Below, piece by piece: positions 1 to 6,949 of a stretch of 7,094 nucleotides of DNA (its first letter is position 1; each line of letters starts with the position of its first letter). The stretch covers positions 1 through 7,094 of the forward strand of contig UQKO01000078.1 in assembly GCA_900541575.1 (NCBI GenBank). Reading direction: 5' to 3'. Source of the DNA: an uncultured Prevotella sp. GTDB lineage: Bacteria > Bacteroidota > Bacteroidia > Bacteroidales > Bacteroidaceae. Under the pieces are notes generated by a model. It worked only from the letters and a program-made list of their open reading frames with translations, searched no databases and was not told the origin of the DNA. Made by a program: the position numbers and the translations under genes.

Positions 1-55
1 ACCTAGGACCTCCAGATTATGAGTCTGTTGCTCTAACCAACTGAGCTACAAGTCC
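1..55 (-). tRNA. tRNA-Met (anticodon CAT), 3' part cut off by window edge
   Basis: Read on the minus strand, the gene starts at 55 with a GGACTTG acceptor strand. It continues with TA, the D arm GCTC...GAGC containing the AGTTGGTTA loop, and an anticodon arm with loop CTCATAA. The anticodon CAT is at 19-21. The variable region and the start of the T arm follow, and the window then ends, so roughly 20 bases (rest of the T arm, acceptor 3' strand) are missing. CAT can be elongator Met, initiator Met or lysidine-modified Ile2. The anticodon stem lacks the initiator's three consecutive G-C pairs, so initiator is excluded. Elongator Met is the preferred reading, with Ile2 the remaining alternative. 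The top pair of the anticodon stem (A27-G43) appears mismatched. Confidence 0.9.
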
Positions 56-89
56 GATTGCTTTCCGCGATTACCGCAGTTTGCGAGTG

Positions 90-120
90 CAAAATTAGCA
101 CATTCCCTTCACATCTGCAA
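90..120 (-). promoter_or_regulatory. Bacteroidota-type promoter of the tRNA
   Basis: On the minus strand TTG (118-120) is followed after exactly 20 bases by TAATTTTG (90-97), a full match to the -7 consensus TAnnTTTG used by the Bacteroidota primary sigma factor. Transcription would start near 85, giving about 30 bases of leader before the tRNA 5' end at 55. An A-rich tract (A8-C-A7 on this strand, 133-148) lies just upstream of the -33 box and could act like an UP element, as expected for a stable-RNA promoter. Confidence 0.8.
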
Positions 121-255
121 TATTTCCGCACGTTTTTTTGTTTTTTTTGAGAGTTTCTTGTGGTGTAGCGAGGAGTGCGGGGGCAAACATGAATTGTTTT
201 CGTCATTTCCATGGGGGGAATACCGAGCGCTTCGATAATGGGGTTAATATGCAAA

Positions 256-300
256 AGCGGGCAAGAAGTAAACTTATACTGAGTTTCTTTCTTGCCCGCT
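256..300 (-). terminator. Intrinsic terminator of the cysteine protease gene
   Basis: Two 19-base arms (256-274 and 282-300) are complementary except for two adjacent mismatches, around a 7-base loop. The outer 12 pairs are perfect and GC-rich at the base (AGCGGGCAAGAA). On the minus strand the stem is followed by TTTTGCATATT, a short T tract. It lies about 50 bases beyond the protease stop codon, and no T tract follows it on the plus strand, so it serves minus-strand transcription. The rest of 56-255 holds only the tRNA promoter and no credible gene. Confidence 0.8.
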
Positions 301-347
301 AGATTATGTCGGCGCTAGATGCGCTACTCGTAAAACGAATGGAGAAG

Positions 348-3300
348 CTATTTCACCACCACTTTGCGACCACCGATAATATAGATACCCTTACCAGGAG
401 TGCTCACGCGGCGACCACTAATATCGTAGATTACATCCGATTTAACTGAGCCTTTGAACTGATTTTCAGGATTCACTACAATAGGAGCAATGCCTTCTAT
501 GAAGTCAGGATCATCGAGCGCCTTGATTTGCGTGAGCGTGTAAGATGTAAGGCCGAATGAAGAGAAGGAGATTGTCTGCATGCCATTCATCGTAGCCAAC
601 ATACCCAGGCTGACCGTAGTAGGTTCTGTCAAGATGAAGCAGATACGATTGTTGGCCACATTTGCACTCTTCGAGGCCATAGCGACGGATGCTATAGCGC
701 CATCGCTGAGGTTTTTCGTATCAGGAAGGGTATTTCCTTGTGCTGCCACGAGATAGCAACCATCGGCCACACCGCTATATTTTCCATAATTGGCCGAGAA
801 CACGTAAGTTCCTGCAGGTAAGTCGACAGTCTGGTAGAGTTTATAATCGTTGAGTTTATCGCTAAACACACTTCCTACCTCAATAAACAGGTTGTTGCCA
901 TTCGCTACATCAACATGTGCACCCGCAGCATTATTCTCAGTATTCTCATTTTCTGTGTTCCACTGCGTGAGAGCCTTGTATCTTCCTGGCACGAGGGTAT
1001 TGACATCATTGCCACTATTTTCAAATGGCTCTTTATAGTTTCTCAAATAAGTAGAGGTAATATCGCTTGCTCCACCATCGAAATTCAAGGCGAATACGCC
1101 ATCTGAATTGGTCCAAGCATCGCCATCAGGACCGAAGCCACTACGGACACCCGTATTGTGGCTTGAGGAAGCATCTTCCACGTTGCCCGATGACTGATCG
1201 AATCGGTAATAGAGTTTCAGTCCATCCTTTTCGGCCTGATTGAGAGCTGTACCCTCGAGAGGAGCCACGATATAACTATGAAGAGGAGCTAGGTCGCTTT
1301 CGCTAAATGCCCTGTTCCAAATACGGAATTCATCTATCGTAGCTTCCATCGGAGCCTCATCTGTACCCATACTAAATTTAGTCATCGAGGGGAGCGAAGC
1401 TGATGAAGCACCGCCACGACCCATCATCACGCCGTCGCGGAAGAATACCACGTAACCCATATAGAACGTCACAGCATAATGGTGCCATTCATTGGCTATA
1501 ACGAATGCCTCGGGCGATTTTGCAACTTTGCCCTTTACATAGAGACACATCTGTCCATCCTTTGTGGTACACACCATAAAGGTAGAGGTACTCTCGCCCA
1601 ATCCGTTGCCCATAGCTCCTAGTGCTGAGGGACGCATCCACCAGTCGATAGAGAACGTTTGTTGTCCGGCAGAGAGGGGCAGGCTCTGCGGAGTAACGCG
1701 AGCCGTCTTCGAGGGCGAAAAGTTCAAACCTGTTTTGCTATCGGCATTGCACACGATGAGTGCTGAAGTATGTGTAACCTCGGTCTTACCCGCATCATTA
1801 GAAGCGCGTAGGGTCACATCATAAATACCAGGAATAGTGGGCTCAAAGAGGATGTGTTTTCCTACACCCGCCATCGCACTTTGTCCGCTTACGAGTGTCC
1901 ATTCCCATTGATTCGGATCGTAGAGAGATTCATCTACAAGACGCACCTTTTCGCCTTTTCTCACCACTGCGGGCGATACGTCAAAGCTTACTTCTGGTGC
2001 CACCATCTTTACCTTGATGGTTTTCGAAGTAGTAGCTGTACGTCCTTGTAAATCGGTCACAGTGAGCGACACATCGTAGGTGCCACTCTTATTGTAGCTT
2101 ACGGTAATCGTTGGATAATCGGGGTTGCCGCCCGTAGCTCCATTGACGGTCCAATGGTAGCGATAGCCATTCATCAGCGTGCGAGCAACAAAGCTTACGC
2201 GAGCACCAGAGGCCACGCTCTCTTGACTTACATCAAAAGTTGCATCGGGGGCGGGAGCGTCAACCACTTGCACGGTGCCTGTGGCTTCTACTTCCTTTCC
2301 ATTCACATCAGTAGCTACCACCTTTACCGTCTGCTCGCCAGTTTTGTTGAACACCACGGTAGGCTTTGCTGCTACAAGATTTTGAACACCAGCACCTTCG
2401 GCCGTCCACACATACTTCTGCAAGTTTGTAGTTCCTTTAGCACAAAGTTGGAAGGGTTGTCCCACAGTGGCTGTGCCAAGATTGCCTATCGACACACTCG
2501 TATTGCTCTCGAAGCTCAACGAGGGGAAACCTGCCGTAAGTTCCGTGGCTCCCGTACCGATAATCGAGGCATGGCGCTGTGCGGGAGCATGGTCGCGAAG
2601 ACGCATTTCGCCGTCTACACTCACTAAATCACCTTTATAATATGCAATAAGTCCTTCCGGCAAACTAGCATCAGCATAGCGGCGGTGATAGTCGGCGCTA
2701 ATCTGACTTCCTGTGCGTGCCACGTTCCAAATACGTATTTCAGAATAGGCTGCATTTTGATTAGCCGAAGCATCAGAACTTCCATTAAATACAAGGTCGC
2801 CAAATCCGCCTAAGCCACTGTATTTGCTTGAGACGATGGTGCCCTTCTGCTGCCCGTTAATATACACCCACATCTGCGAGTTTTTCACCACAATGGCCAC
2901 GTGTTTCCAGATTCCGCGTGTCAGTGCCTTGGTAACATTTATGCGTTCATTGCCAACGTTCCATCCTGCAGTGAAGGTTCCATTGGCATTGCCATGAAGC
3001 ATGAACGAGCCCCAACCTGGCCCTGCGCTTTGATTCCAATCGGCCAGAGTGTTTACTTTGATAAAATATTCTATCGTGGCTTGCGGATATTTCGTGGCGA
3101 ACACACCAGGAATGCTGAATCCGCACTTTACGAAGTTCATACCTACTTTCTTCAAAGCATCTGTGGGCACGGAAGCTTGAACGTGACTCGACGTTTGATT
3201 GGCATACACAGCACTTACGGCATACGTTCCCTCTGCATCGGCAGGTAGTTTGTAGCTAGTGGCCGATGTAGGAAGTTCGGCTATCTGTGCTTCGCCCTTA

Positions 3301-4862
3301 TAAACGCGATAAGCGGTAAGTTGGTGAGCCGACACTTGTGGGGCACTCCATGAAAGGGAACCGTCGTTGACACACACATTTTGCGGCGACTTATAACCTC
3401 TTCCGGGCACAGTCACACGCAACGTGGTAGTCTTTCCACCATTTTGGATAGCCGTGCCGCTTTCCTGCGATATACTGAAGGGGACTTCCATTCCCTTAGG
3501 GTCTACACTATAGTCGATGATTGAAGCGGAATAGATAGTACCTTTCCCTTGCGCCCAGCTCTTCGTGTCTACATTGAAGAAGTAAGTAAGGTCGTCATTA
3601 GGATCGAGATTGTCGGTCAAATCGGTTAAGTCATAACCAAATTCCATCGGTTCTGTATGGAGTTTACCGTCAGCCCATCGGCCAAGCATGGGCACTTCGG
3701 GAGCCGGATTGGTATTGCCGTAATTGCCATCGCCTGCGTATTGGAAATGATGGAAGGGCACTTGGAACTGTGCCGTTGCTGCATTCACACCGGTAGCCAC
3801 CCCAGCACTCAGTGCGAGTTCTGAGCGTCGTGAATAGTCCATCTTAATCTTAATCGTACGTAAGGGGCGATAGTTCTTTCTCACCTTATACACCTCTGGT
3901 TTCCACCAGCTGCCAGAGAAAGTGCCATCACTTTTAAACGTGCCGCCTGAATAAGCGTAGGGACAATAGACGAATCCCTTACTCTCCCAATCGTCTCCCC
4001 ATGAATTGGCCAATATCCAAGCTCCACGTTCGTCAGCGTTGGCTTCGCCATATACGCCATTACCGTTGAGATCGAATTCTATGCGGTCGTCGTAACCCAC
4101 GATGGTCATGGCATGATCGGGCGTTACGCCCCAACGCTTCACATAGCCTTTGCCAGAAGCTCCCGCTGCATCATTGGCAACTGTTTTGGGCACACTAGCA
4201 CACTGTAAGCCATTAGCAGATACTCCGATACCTACCACACCGCCCGAATGAAAGTCGGTGTCGCCATTGTGATTCCAAAGCCAATTCTTCACAGCTTCGC
4301 GTCCAGCATCTGTTCCTAAGTCTTCGGTAAAGTTGGAAGGCTTGAGCATGCGGTTATACATGGCCGAGAGCCATTTATCATAGCCCGTCATCCATCCGAA
4401 ATCTTTTTCAGTTTCCTCTTGATAACCAAAAAGTTTGCTATAAGTTTGTCCGCCATAGGTAGCCGCTGAAGGCACACCTATGTACTGTACAAAATCGTCC
4501 TTACCCGAGTTTCCATTCGTAAGGAGCCATACAAAGTGAGAAGGGTAGTAATTATTGGGATCCTTTCCATCGGTGTCTCGGAAAGAGTTGAGTTCATGCG
4601 AGAACATATAGCAGATACGCGATGCTGAGCCACACGAACCTCCTTGCTGAAACACTACGGGAGGGAAGTAACGAGTTTCGGCATTGTTCACATGGTCGGG
4701 TCTTTGTTGTCCTGCCTTTCGCTGCACGCGCATGAGCGACGGGTCAGGATTGGTGCGTGTGGTGTAGTCGGGATAACGGCTGCGGTCGAACTCCTGTGCC
4801 CACAGGGTGAGGGGCAATAGTGCGGCGGCGGTTATCAGTGTTTTTCGTAAGGTGATAGCCAT
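348..4862 (-). CDS. Secreted papain-like (C1) cysteine protease with FN3-like, LamG-like, PKD-like and sorting-tail domains
   Basis: A giant exported protease of 1504 residues. Residues 1-22 form a signal peptide ending LWAQ. The papain-like domain (about 65-305) shows QQGGSCGSAS with probable nucleophile C77 and oxyanion Gln72 or 73, DHAMTIVGYDD with H250, and NSWGDDW with N286. Between H250 and N286 lies an insertion of about 20 residues carrying a calcium-loop-like DLNGNG segment (264-278). No inhibitor prodomain is visible; only about 45 residues separate the signal peptide from the catalytic core. Then come an FN3-like segment (about 500-567), LamG-like domain 1 (572-747), three PKD-like domains (about 785-868, 872-952, 955-1038), LamG-like domain 2 (1043-1245), a further beta domain resembling DUF5013 (about 1262-1445), and a tail (1477-1504) with SGRRV, GKGIYIIGGRK and a terminal VVVK. 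The reading frame stays open upstream to 4994, but that passes through the promoter at 4947-4976. The ATG at 4862 directly precedes the signal peptide and has an AT-rich upstream; the in-frame ATG at 4898 is the alternative. Protease family is confident; substrate is unknown. LamG and PKD modules suggest glycan or protein binding at the surface. Confidence 0.9.
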   Translation of the reverse strand: MAITLRKTLITAAALLPLTLWAQEFDRSRYPDYTTRTNPDPSLMRVQRKAGQQRPDHVNNAETRYFPPVVFQQGGSCGSASRICYMFSHELNSFRDTDGKDPNNYYPSHFVWLLTNGNSGKDDFVQYIGVPSAATYGGQTYSKLFGYQEETEKDFGWMTGYDKWLSAMYNRMLKPSNFTEDLGTDAGREAVKNWLWNHNGDTDFHSGGVVGIGVSANGLQCASVPKTVANDAAGASGKGYVKRWGVTPDHAMTIVGYDDRIEFDLNGNGVYGEANADERGAWILANSWGDDWESKGFVYCPYAYSGGTFKSDGTFSGSWWKPEVYKVRKNYRPLRTIKIKMDYSRRSELALSAGVATGVNAATAQFQVPFHHFQYAGDGNYGNTNPAPEVPMLGRWADGKLHTEPMEFGYDLTDLTDNLDPNDDLTYFFNVDTKSWAQGKGTIYSASIIDYSVDPKGMEVPFSISQESGTAIQNGGKTTTLRVTVPGRGYKSPQNVCVNDGSLSWSAPQVSAHQLTAYRVYKGEAQIAELPTSATSYKLPADAEGTYAVSAVYANQTSSHVQASVPTDALKKVGMNFVKCGFSIPGVFATKYPQATIEYFIKVNTLADWNQSAGPGWGSFMLHGNANGTFTAGWNVGNERINVTKALTRGIWKHVAIVVKNSQMWVYINGQQKGTIVSSKYSGLGGFGDLVFNGSSDASANQNAAYSEIRIWNVARTGSQISADYHRRYADASLPEGLIAYYKGDLVSVDGEMRLRDHAPAQRHASIIGTGATELTAGFPSLSFESNTSVSIGNLGTATVGQPFQLCAKGTTNLQKYVWTAEGAGVQNLVAAKPTVVFNKTGEQTVKVVATDVNGKEVEATGTVQVVDAPAPDATFDVSQESVASGARVSFVARTLMNGYRYHWTVNGATGGNPDYPTITVSYNKSGTYDVSLTVTDLQGRTATTSKTIKVKMVAPEVSFDVSPAVVRKGEKVRLVDESLYDPNQWEWTLVSGQSAMAGVGKHILFEPTIPGIYDVTLRASNDAGKTEVTHTSALIVCNADSKTGLNFSPSKTARVTPQSLPLSAGQQTFSIDWWMRPSALGAMGNGLGESTSTFMVCTTKDGQMCLYVKGKVAKSPEAFVIANEWHHYAVTFYMGYVVFFRDGVMMGRGGASSASLPSMTKFSMGTDEAPMEATIDEFRIWNRAFSESDLAPLHSYIVAPLEGTALNQAEKDGLKLYYRFDQSSGNVEDASSSHNTGVRSGFGPDGDAWTNSDGVFALNFDGGASDITSTYLRNYKEPFENSGNDVNTLVPGRYKALTQWNTENENTENNAAGAHVDVANGNNLFIEVGSVFSDKLNDYKLYQTVDLPAGTYVFSANYGKYSGVADGCYLVAAQGNTLPDTKNLSDGAIASVAMASKSANVANNRICFILTEPTTVSLGMLATMNGMQTISFSSFGLTSYTLTQIKALDDPDFIEGIAPIVVNPENQFKGSVKSDVIYDISGRRVSTPGKGIYIIGGRKVVVK

Positions 4863-4946
4863 CTTTTGAGAATAATTATTCTTTTGTTTTTCATTCATGG
4901 GCGGCCTGTACGCGATGCTTTGTCCGCACACTTCCGTCTTCGGAGG

Positions 4947-4976
4947 CAAATGTACAGATTTATTGGGAGATAACAA
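4947..4976 (-). promoter_or_regulatory. Bacteroidota-type promoter of the cysteine protease gene
   Basis: On the minus strand TTG (4974-4976, within TTTG) is followed after 19 bases by TACATTTG (4947-4954), a full match to TAnnTTTG. Predicted transcription start is about 4941, leaving a leader of about 80 bases to the ATG at 4862. This rules out a protein start at 4994 if the promoter is real. The promoter lies between the upstream hairpin (5021-5070) and the gene, supporting an independent transcription unit. Confidence 0.78.
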
Positions 4977-5020
4977 AGGACAGAAACGCTCCAAAGGTCT
5001 CTTACGCTTCTATTATATAA

Positions 5021-5070
5021 TATGGGTGATTCTATAAATTCTGATAATGAGATTTATAGAACCACCCATA
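5021..5070 (-). terminator. Long hairpin, probable terminator of the 331-residue secreted protein gene
   Basis: Arms 5021-5039 and 5052-5070 (19 bases each, 12-base loop) are complementary at every position but one (5029 with 5062). In a minus-strand transcript that position becomes a G-U wobble, so the RNA stem is continuous; in a plus-strand transcript it would be A-C. It begins about 57 bases after the stop codon at 5128. No T tract follows on the minus strand (next bases ATTATATAATAG), so it could be an mRNA 3' end protector or processing site rather than a textbook terminator. Confidence 0.65.
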
Positions 5071-5127
5071 AGCTTTAATATTATTCCTTTCTTCAGCCGA
5101 GAAAGAGAATCAGCGAGATCGTCATTG

Positions 5128-6123
5128 TTACTTTACAATCACCTTCTTGCCATTGATAATGTTCACACCACGTACGGCCTTAGTCAAGCGACGACCATCG
5201 AGACCATAGATTACCTGAGCCTTGTTTGCTTCTGCGGCAATGGTTGAGATGCCAGTAGTGATAGATACAATCTTAGCGCCTTTGGCATATTCGGGAATAC
5301 CATTATAGTTGGTCAACTTACCACTAAGAACGACCAAATCACCTTCTTTAAGTCCAGGATCTTCATCGCTAGTTACCTGATAACAGTAGAATGCTCCATT
5401 ATCAGTTCCGTCAGGCGAGATAAGGAAACTGAGGTTTTTCTTCTCTGCAGAATAATCGTAGTTGATTACGTGAACGATACCTTTAACATACGCCTCTGAA
5501 GTAGCTGTAGTGCCAGATTTCAATTCGAGAGCAGCTTTGTTAGCAGCTACACTATTGTAAGGATTCTCCAATGTTCCTTCACCTTCAGCAGCGAAAGCGG
5601 TAGGTTCTTCTGCCAATCCACCATCTTCTGTAGTAACACTAAAATCGTCAACGAGCTTTACACCCGTTTTTTTCGCGTTCATTAGGACGAAATTAACCTT
5701 AGTATCCTTATCAAGAGTAAACTCTTTTGTAACTTCTGTCCAACCATCAGCCTTTGTTGTTACTTTTGAAGAGTATGCGTAATTAAGTACCGCATAGTTT
5801 GCAACAGGTACATAACCAATTGACACAGAACCAGCACCCTTTACATATGCTTTCATGGTATAAGTACCAGCCTTTAGTCTGTATTCTTTAGACCCCAAAC
5901 GATTATTATTGTTCTTTCCTTCGGGAATTTGTACAGAGCTATTACCACTATGAGCATCAGCGCTCTGAGTAATTTCACAATTGGTTGCACTAGTTGTTGA
6001 CTTCCAACCATCGCAAGCACCGTCTGTCCAGCTTTCAAAGCCACCATTGGTGATGATATCACCTGCAAAAGCCGAAGTGGCTGCAGCAAAAAGGGTAACG
6101 AGAGAGAGTAAAATTTTCTTCAT
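5128..6123 (-). CDS. Secreted protein: jelly-roll CBM-like domain, OB-fold-like domain, sorting-type tail
   Basis: A 331-residue exported protein of unknown precise function. Start is the ATG at 6123; a TTG two codons upstream is in frame but less likely, because MKKILLSLV gives an ideal signal peptide cleaved after AFA (residue 20). Residues 22-166 resemble galactose-binding jelly-roll carbohydrate-binding modules (CBM4/9-like): NGGFESW near the start, a G-W pair, a SGNSS strand, a central KAGTYTM strand and a closing LVDDFSV strand. Residues 183-288 begin GTLENPYNS and contain VKGIVHV, SFLISPDG, KEGDLVVLSGKL and NGIPEYAKG, resembling the OB-fold modules common in Bacteroidales surface proteins. 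After a TGIS linker, the tail (304-331) has VIYGLDGRRL, IINGKK and a final VIVK, like that of the protease downstream. No catalytic motif is seen, so a binding or structural role at the surface is inferred. It has its own promoter and leader. Confidence 0.88.
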   Translation of the reverse strand: MKKILLSLVTLFAAATSAFAGDIITNGGFESWTDGACDGWKSTTSATNCEITQSADAHSGNSSVQIPEGKNNNNRLGSKEYRLKAGTYTMKAYVKGAGSVSIGYVPVANYAVLNYAYSSKVTTKADGWTEVTKEFTLDKDTKVNFVLMNAKKTGVKLVDDFSVTTEDGGLAEEPTAFAAEGEGTLENPYNSVAANKAALELKSGTTATSEAYVKGIVHVINYDYSAEKKNLSFLISPDGTDNGAFYCYQVTSDEDPGLKEGDLVVLSGKLTNYNGIPEYAKGAKIVSITTGISTIAAEANKAQVIYGLDGRRLTKAVRGVNIINGKKVIVK

Positions 6124-6176
6124 ACTCAAAAAGTTTAATTAATAAGTAAAAGTTGTTTTTTAGAAAATCCTAGTTG

Positions 6177-6229
6177 AGGAGAGACTATGCCATGCTTTTT
6201 ATTTCGCATTGTAAAGGCTTAGCTCTCCT
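6177..6229 (-). promoter_or_regulatory. Stem-loop at the 5' end of the leader of the 331-residue protein gene
   Basis: In the minus-strand transcript AGGAGAG (6223-6229) pairs with CTCTCCT (6177-6183). The stem continues CTAAGCC (6216-6222) with GGCATAG (6185-6191) with one mismatch and one bulged base, then ATGC (6206-6209) with GCAT (6192-6195) around a 10-base A-rich loop. From the promoter, the transcript should start near 6236, so the hairpin sits only a few bases from the 5' end. That position resembles mRNA-stabilising 5' stem-loops such as that of ompA. No known riboswitch or leader family was recognised. The fold is seen in sequence; the role is inferred. Confidence 0.55.
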
Positions 6230-6240
6230 TAAACATGTTA

Positions 6241-6271
6241 CAAAGGTATACATTAAATCATTGGCATGCAA
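6241..6271 (-). promoter_or_regulatory. Bacteroidota-type promoter of the 331-residue secreted protein gene
   Basis: On the minus strand TTG (6269-6271) is followed after 20 bases by TACCTTTG (6241-6248), a full match to TAnnTTTG. The predicted start near 6236 gives a leader of about 110 bases before the ATG at 6123. The last part of that leader (6124-6165) is strongly A/T-rich, as usual before Bacteroidota start codons. Confidence 0.78.
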
Positions 6272-6364
6272 CGTTTTTAATGTGAACTTTTGGTGAAGAC
6301 TTCTTTTTCCTTTTTCTATTTCTCCGTTTTTCTGCTTTTAAGATGAGAAAAAGTCCATAGATTC

Positions 6365-6405
6365 ATCTCTTCCGCGCAACAATCACATGGATTCTGTGAA
6401 GAGAT
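6365..6405 (-). terminator. Possible ybeY terminator hairpin
   Basis: A perfect 8-base inverted repeat (ATCTCTTC 6365-6372, GAAGAGAT 6398-6405) begins three bases after the ybeY stop codon. The loop is large (25 bases), with an alternative inner CACA/TGTG pairing (6384-6387 with 6395-6398). On the minus strand a TTTTT run follows only after about 11 bases, so termination efficiency is doubtful. The next gene has its own promoter downstream, so some transcript end is expected here. Confidence 0.4.
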
Positions 6406-6408
6406 TGT

Positions 6409-6843
6409 CTACTCTTCTTTCTTGCGCATTTGACTGAGGAGGGCAAGCGCCTTGTTCTCGGCAGCTTCCATAATCTCGCGTTCACCAGGTCCTTTGTCGT
6501 TGATACCCACGAGATGAAGAATTCCATGAATTATCACGCGGTGAAGTTCCTCTTCATAAGTCTTTCCAAATAGCTCTGCGTTCGAGCGTATCGTATCGAG
6601 ACTGATGAAGAGGTCGCCACTCAGAAGATCGCCTTCACAATAGTCAAAGGTAATGATGTCCGTATAGTAATCGTGCTTTAGATATTGGCGGTTCACTTCC
6701 AGTATCTTCTCGTCGTTGCAGAACACGTAGGCCACTTCGCCCACGCGCTTTCCATACGAGGCAGCCACGGCACGCACCCAAGCTGTCGTTTCGCGGTGCG
6801 AGATGTCGGGCATTTTCGTATCTATTACGTTGTATGTAATCAT
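6409..6843 (-). CDS. ybeY: Endoribonuclease YbeY (16S rRNA maturation)
   Basis: A 144-residue cytoplasmic metal-dependent single-strand endoribonuclease, known from its family to process the 3' end of 16S rRNA and support 70S ribosome quality control. The core motif is HGILHLVGINDKG, with H106 and H110 as metal ligands; the third ligand position (normally His, as in HGxLHLxGxDH) is D116. I recall Asp-Lys at this point as usual in Bacteroidota YbeY, so it is probably lineage-typical rather than inactivating. The upstream VNRQYLKHDYYTDIITFDY block (about 50-68) carries the conserved R52 and the Thr-Asp of the family. The frame is open to 6882, but the ATG at 6843 gives the usual family N-terminus (MITYN...) and is preceded by an A-rich stretch; the extra 13 residues look non-native. 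The length is normal. No convincing promoter was found, and the C-terminus (KKEE) is intact. Confidence 0.95.
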   Translation of the reverse strand: MITYNVIDTKMPDISHRETTAWVRAVAASYGKRVGEVAYVFCNDEKILEVNRQYLKHDYYTDIITFDYCEGDLLSGDLFISLDTIRSNAELFGKTYEEELHRVIIHGILHLVGINDKGPGEREIMEAAENKALALLSQMRKKEE

Positions 6844-6949
6844 GCTTTTTGGTGGTTGTTCGGAAGAGCATGGCTCCTCCACGATATTGTTTCACATATT
6901 GAGCACTAAGGCTCTAATCCTTAATTTAAGTTTCGGATTTAGTATGAGC

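Noticed and set aside
33..254. 73-codon minus-strand reading frame at the left edge
   Set aside because: It runs through the tRNA promoter and into the tRNA itself, and its protein is low-complexity with no recognisable feature.
312..326. Direct repeat GCGCTA-gat-GCGCTA just after the protease stop
   Set aside because: Only two six-base copies; too short to support a function.
2154..2627. 157-codon plus-strand frame, and smaller ones at 850-1106, 1564-2051 and 2901-3248
   Set aside because: All lie antisense within the well-supported protease gene. Their proteins show no domain or signal, and none has a promoter match that I saw.
4863..4994. N-terminal extension of the protease to 4994 or 4898
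   Set aside because: The 4994 start lies upstream of the predicted promoter, and the extension would put about 44 residues before the signal peptide. The 4898 ATG cannot be fully excluded but is less favourable than 4862.
5047..5247. 66-codon plus-strand frame
   Set aside because: It crosses the long hairpin and is antisense to the conserved tail of the 331-residue protein.
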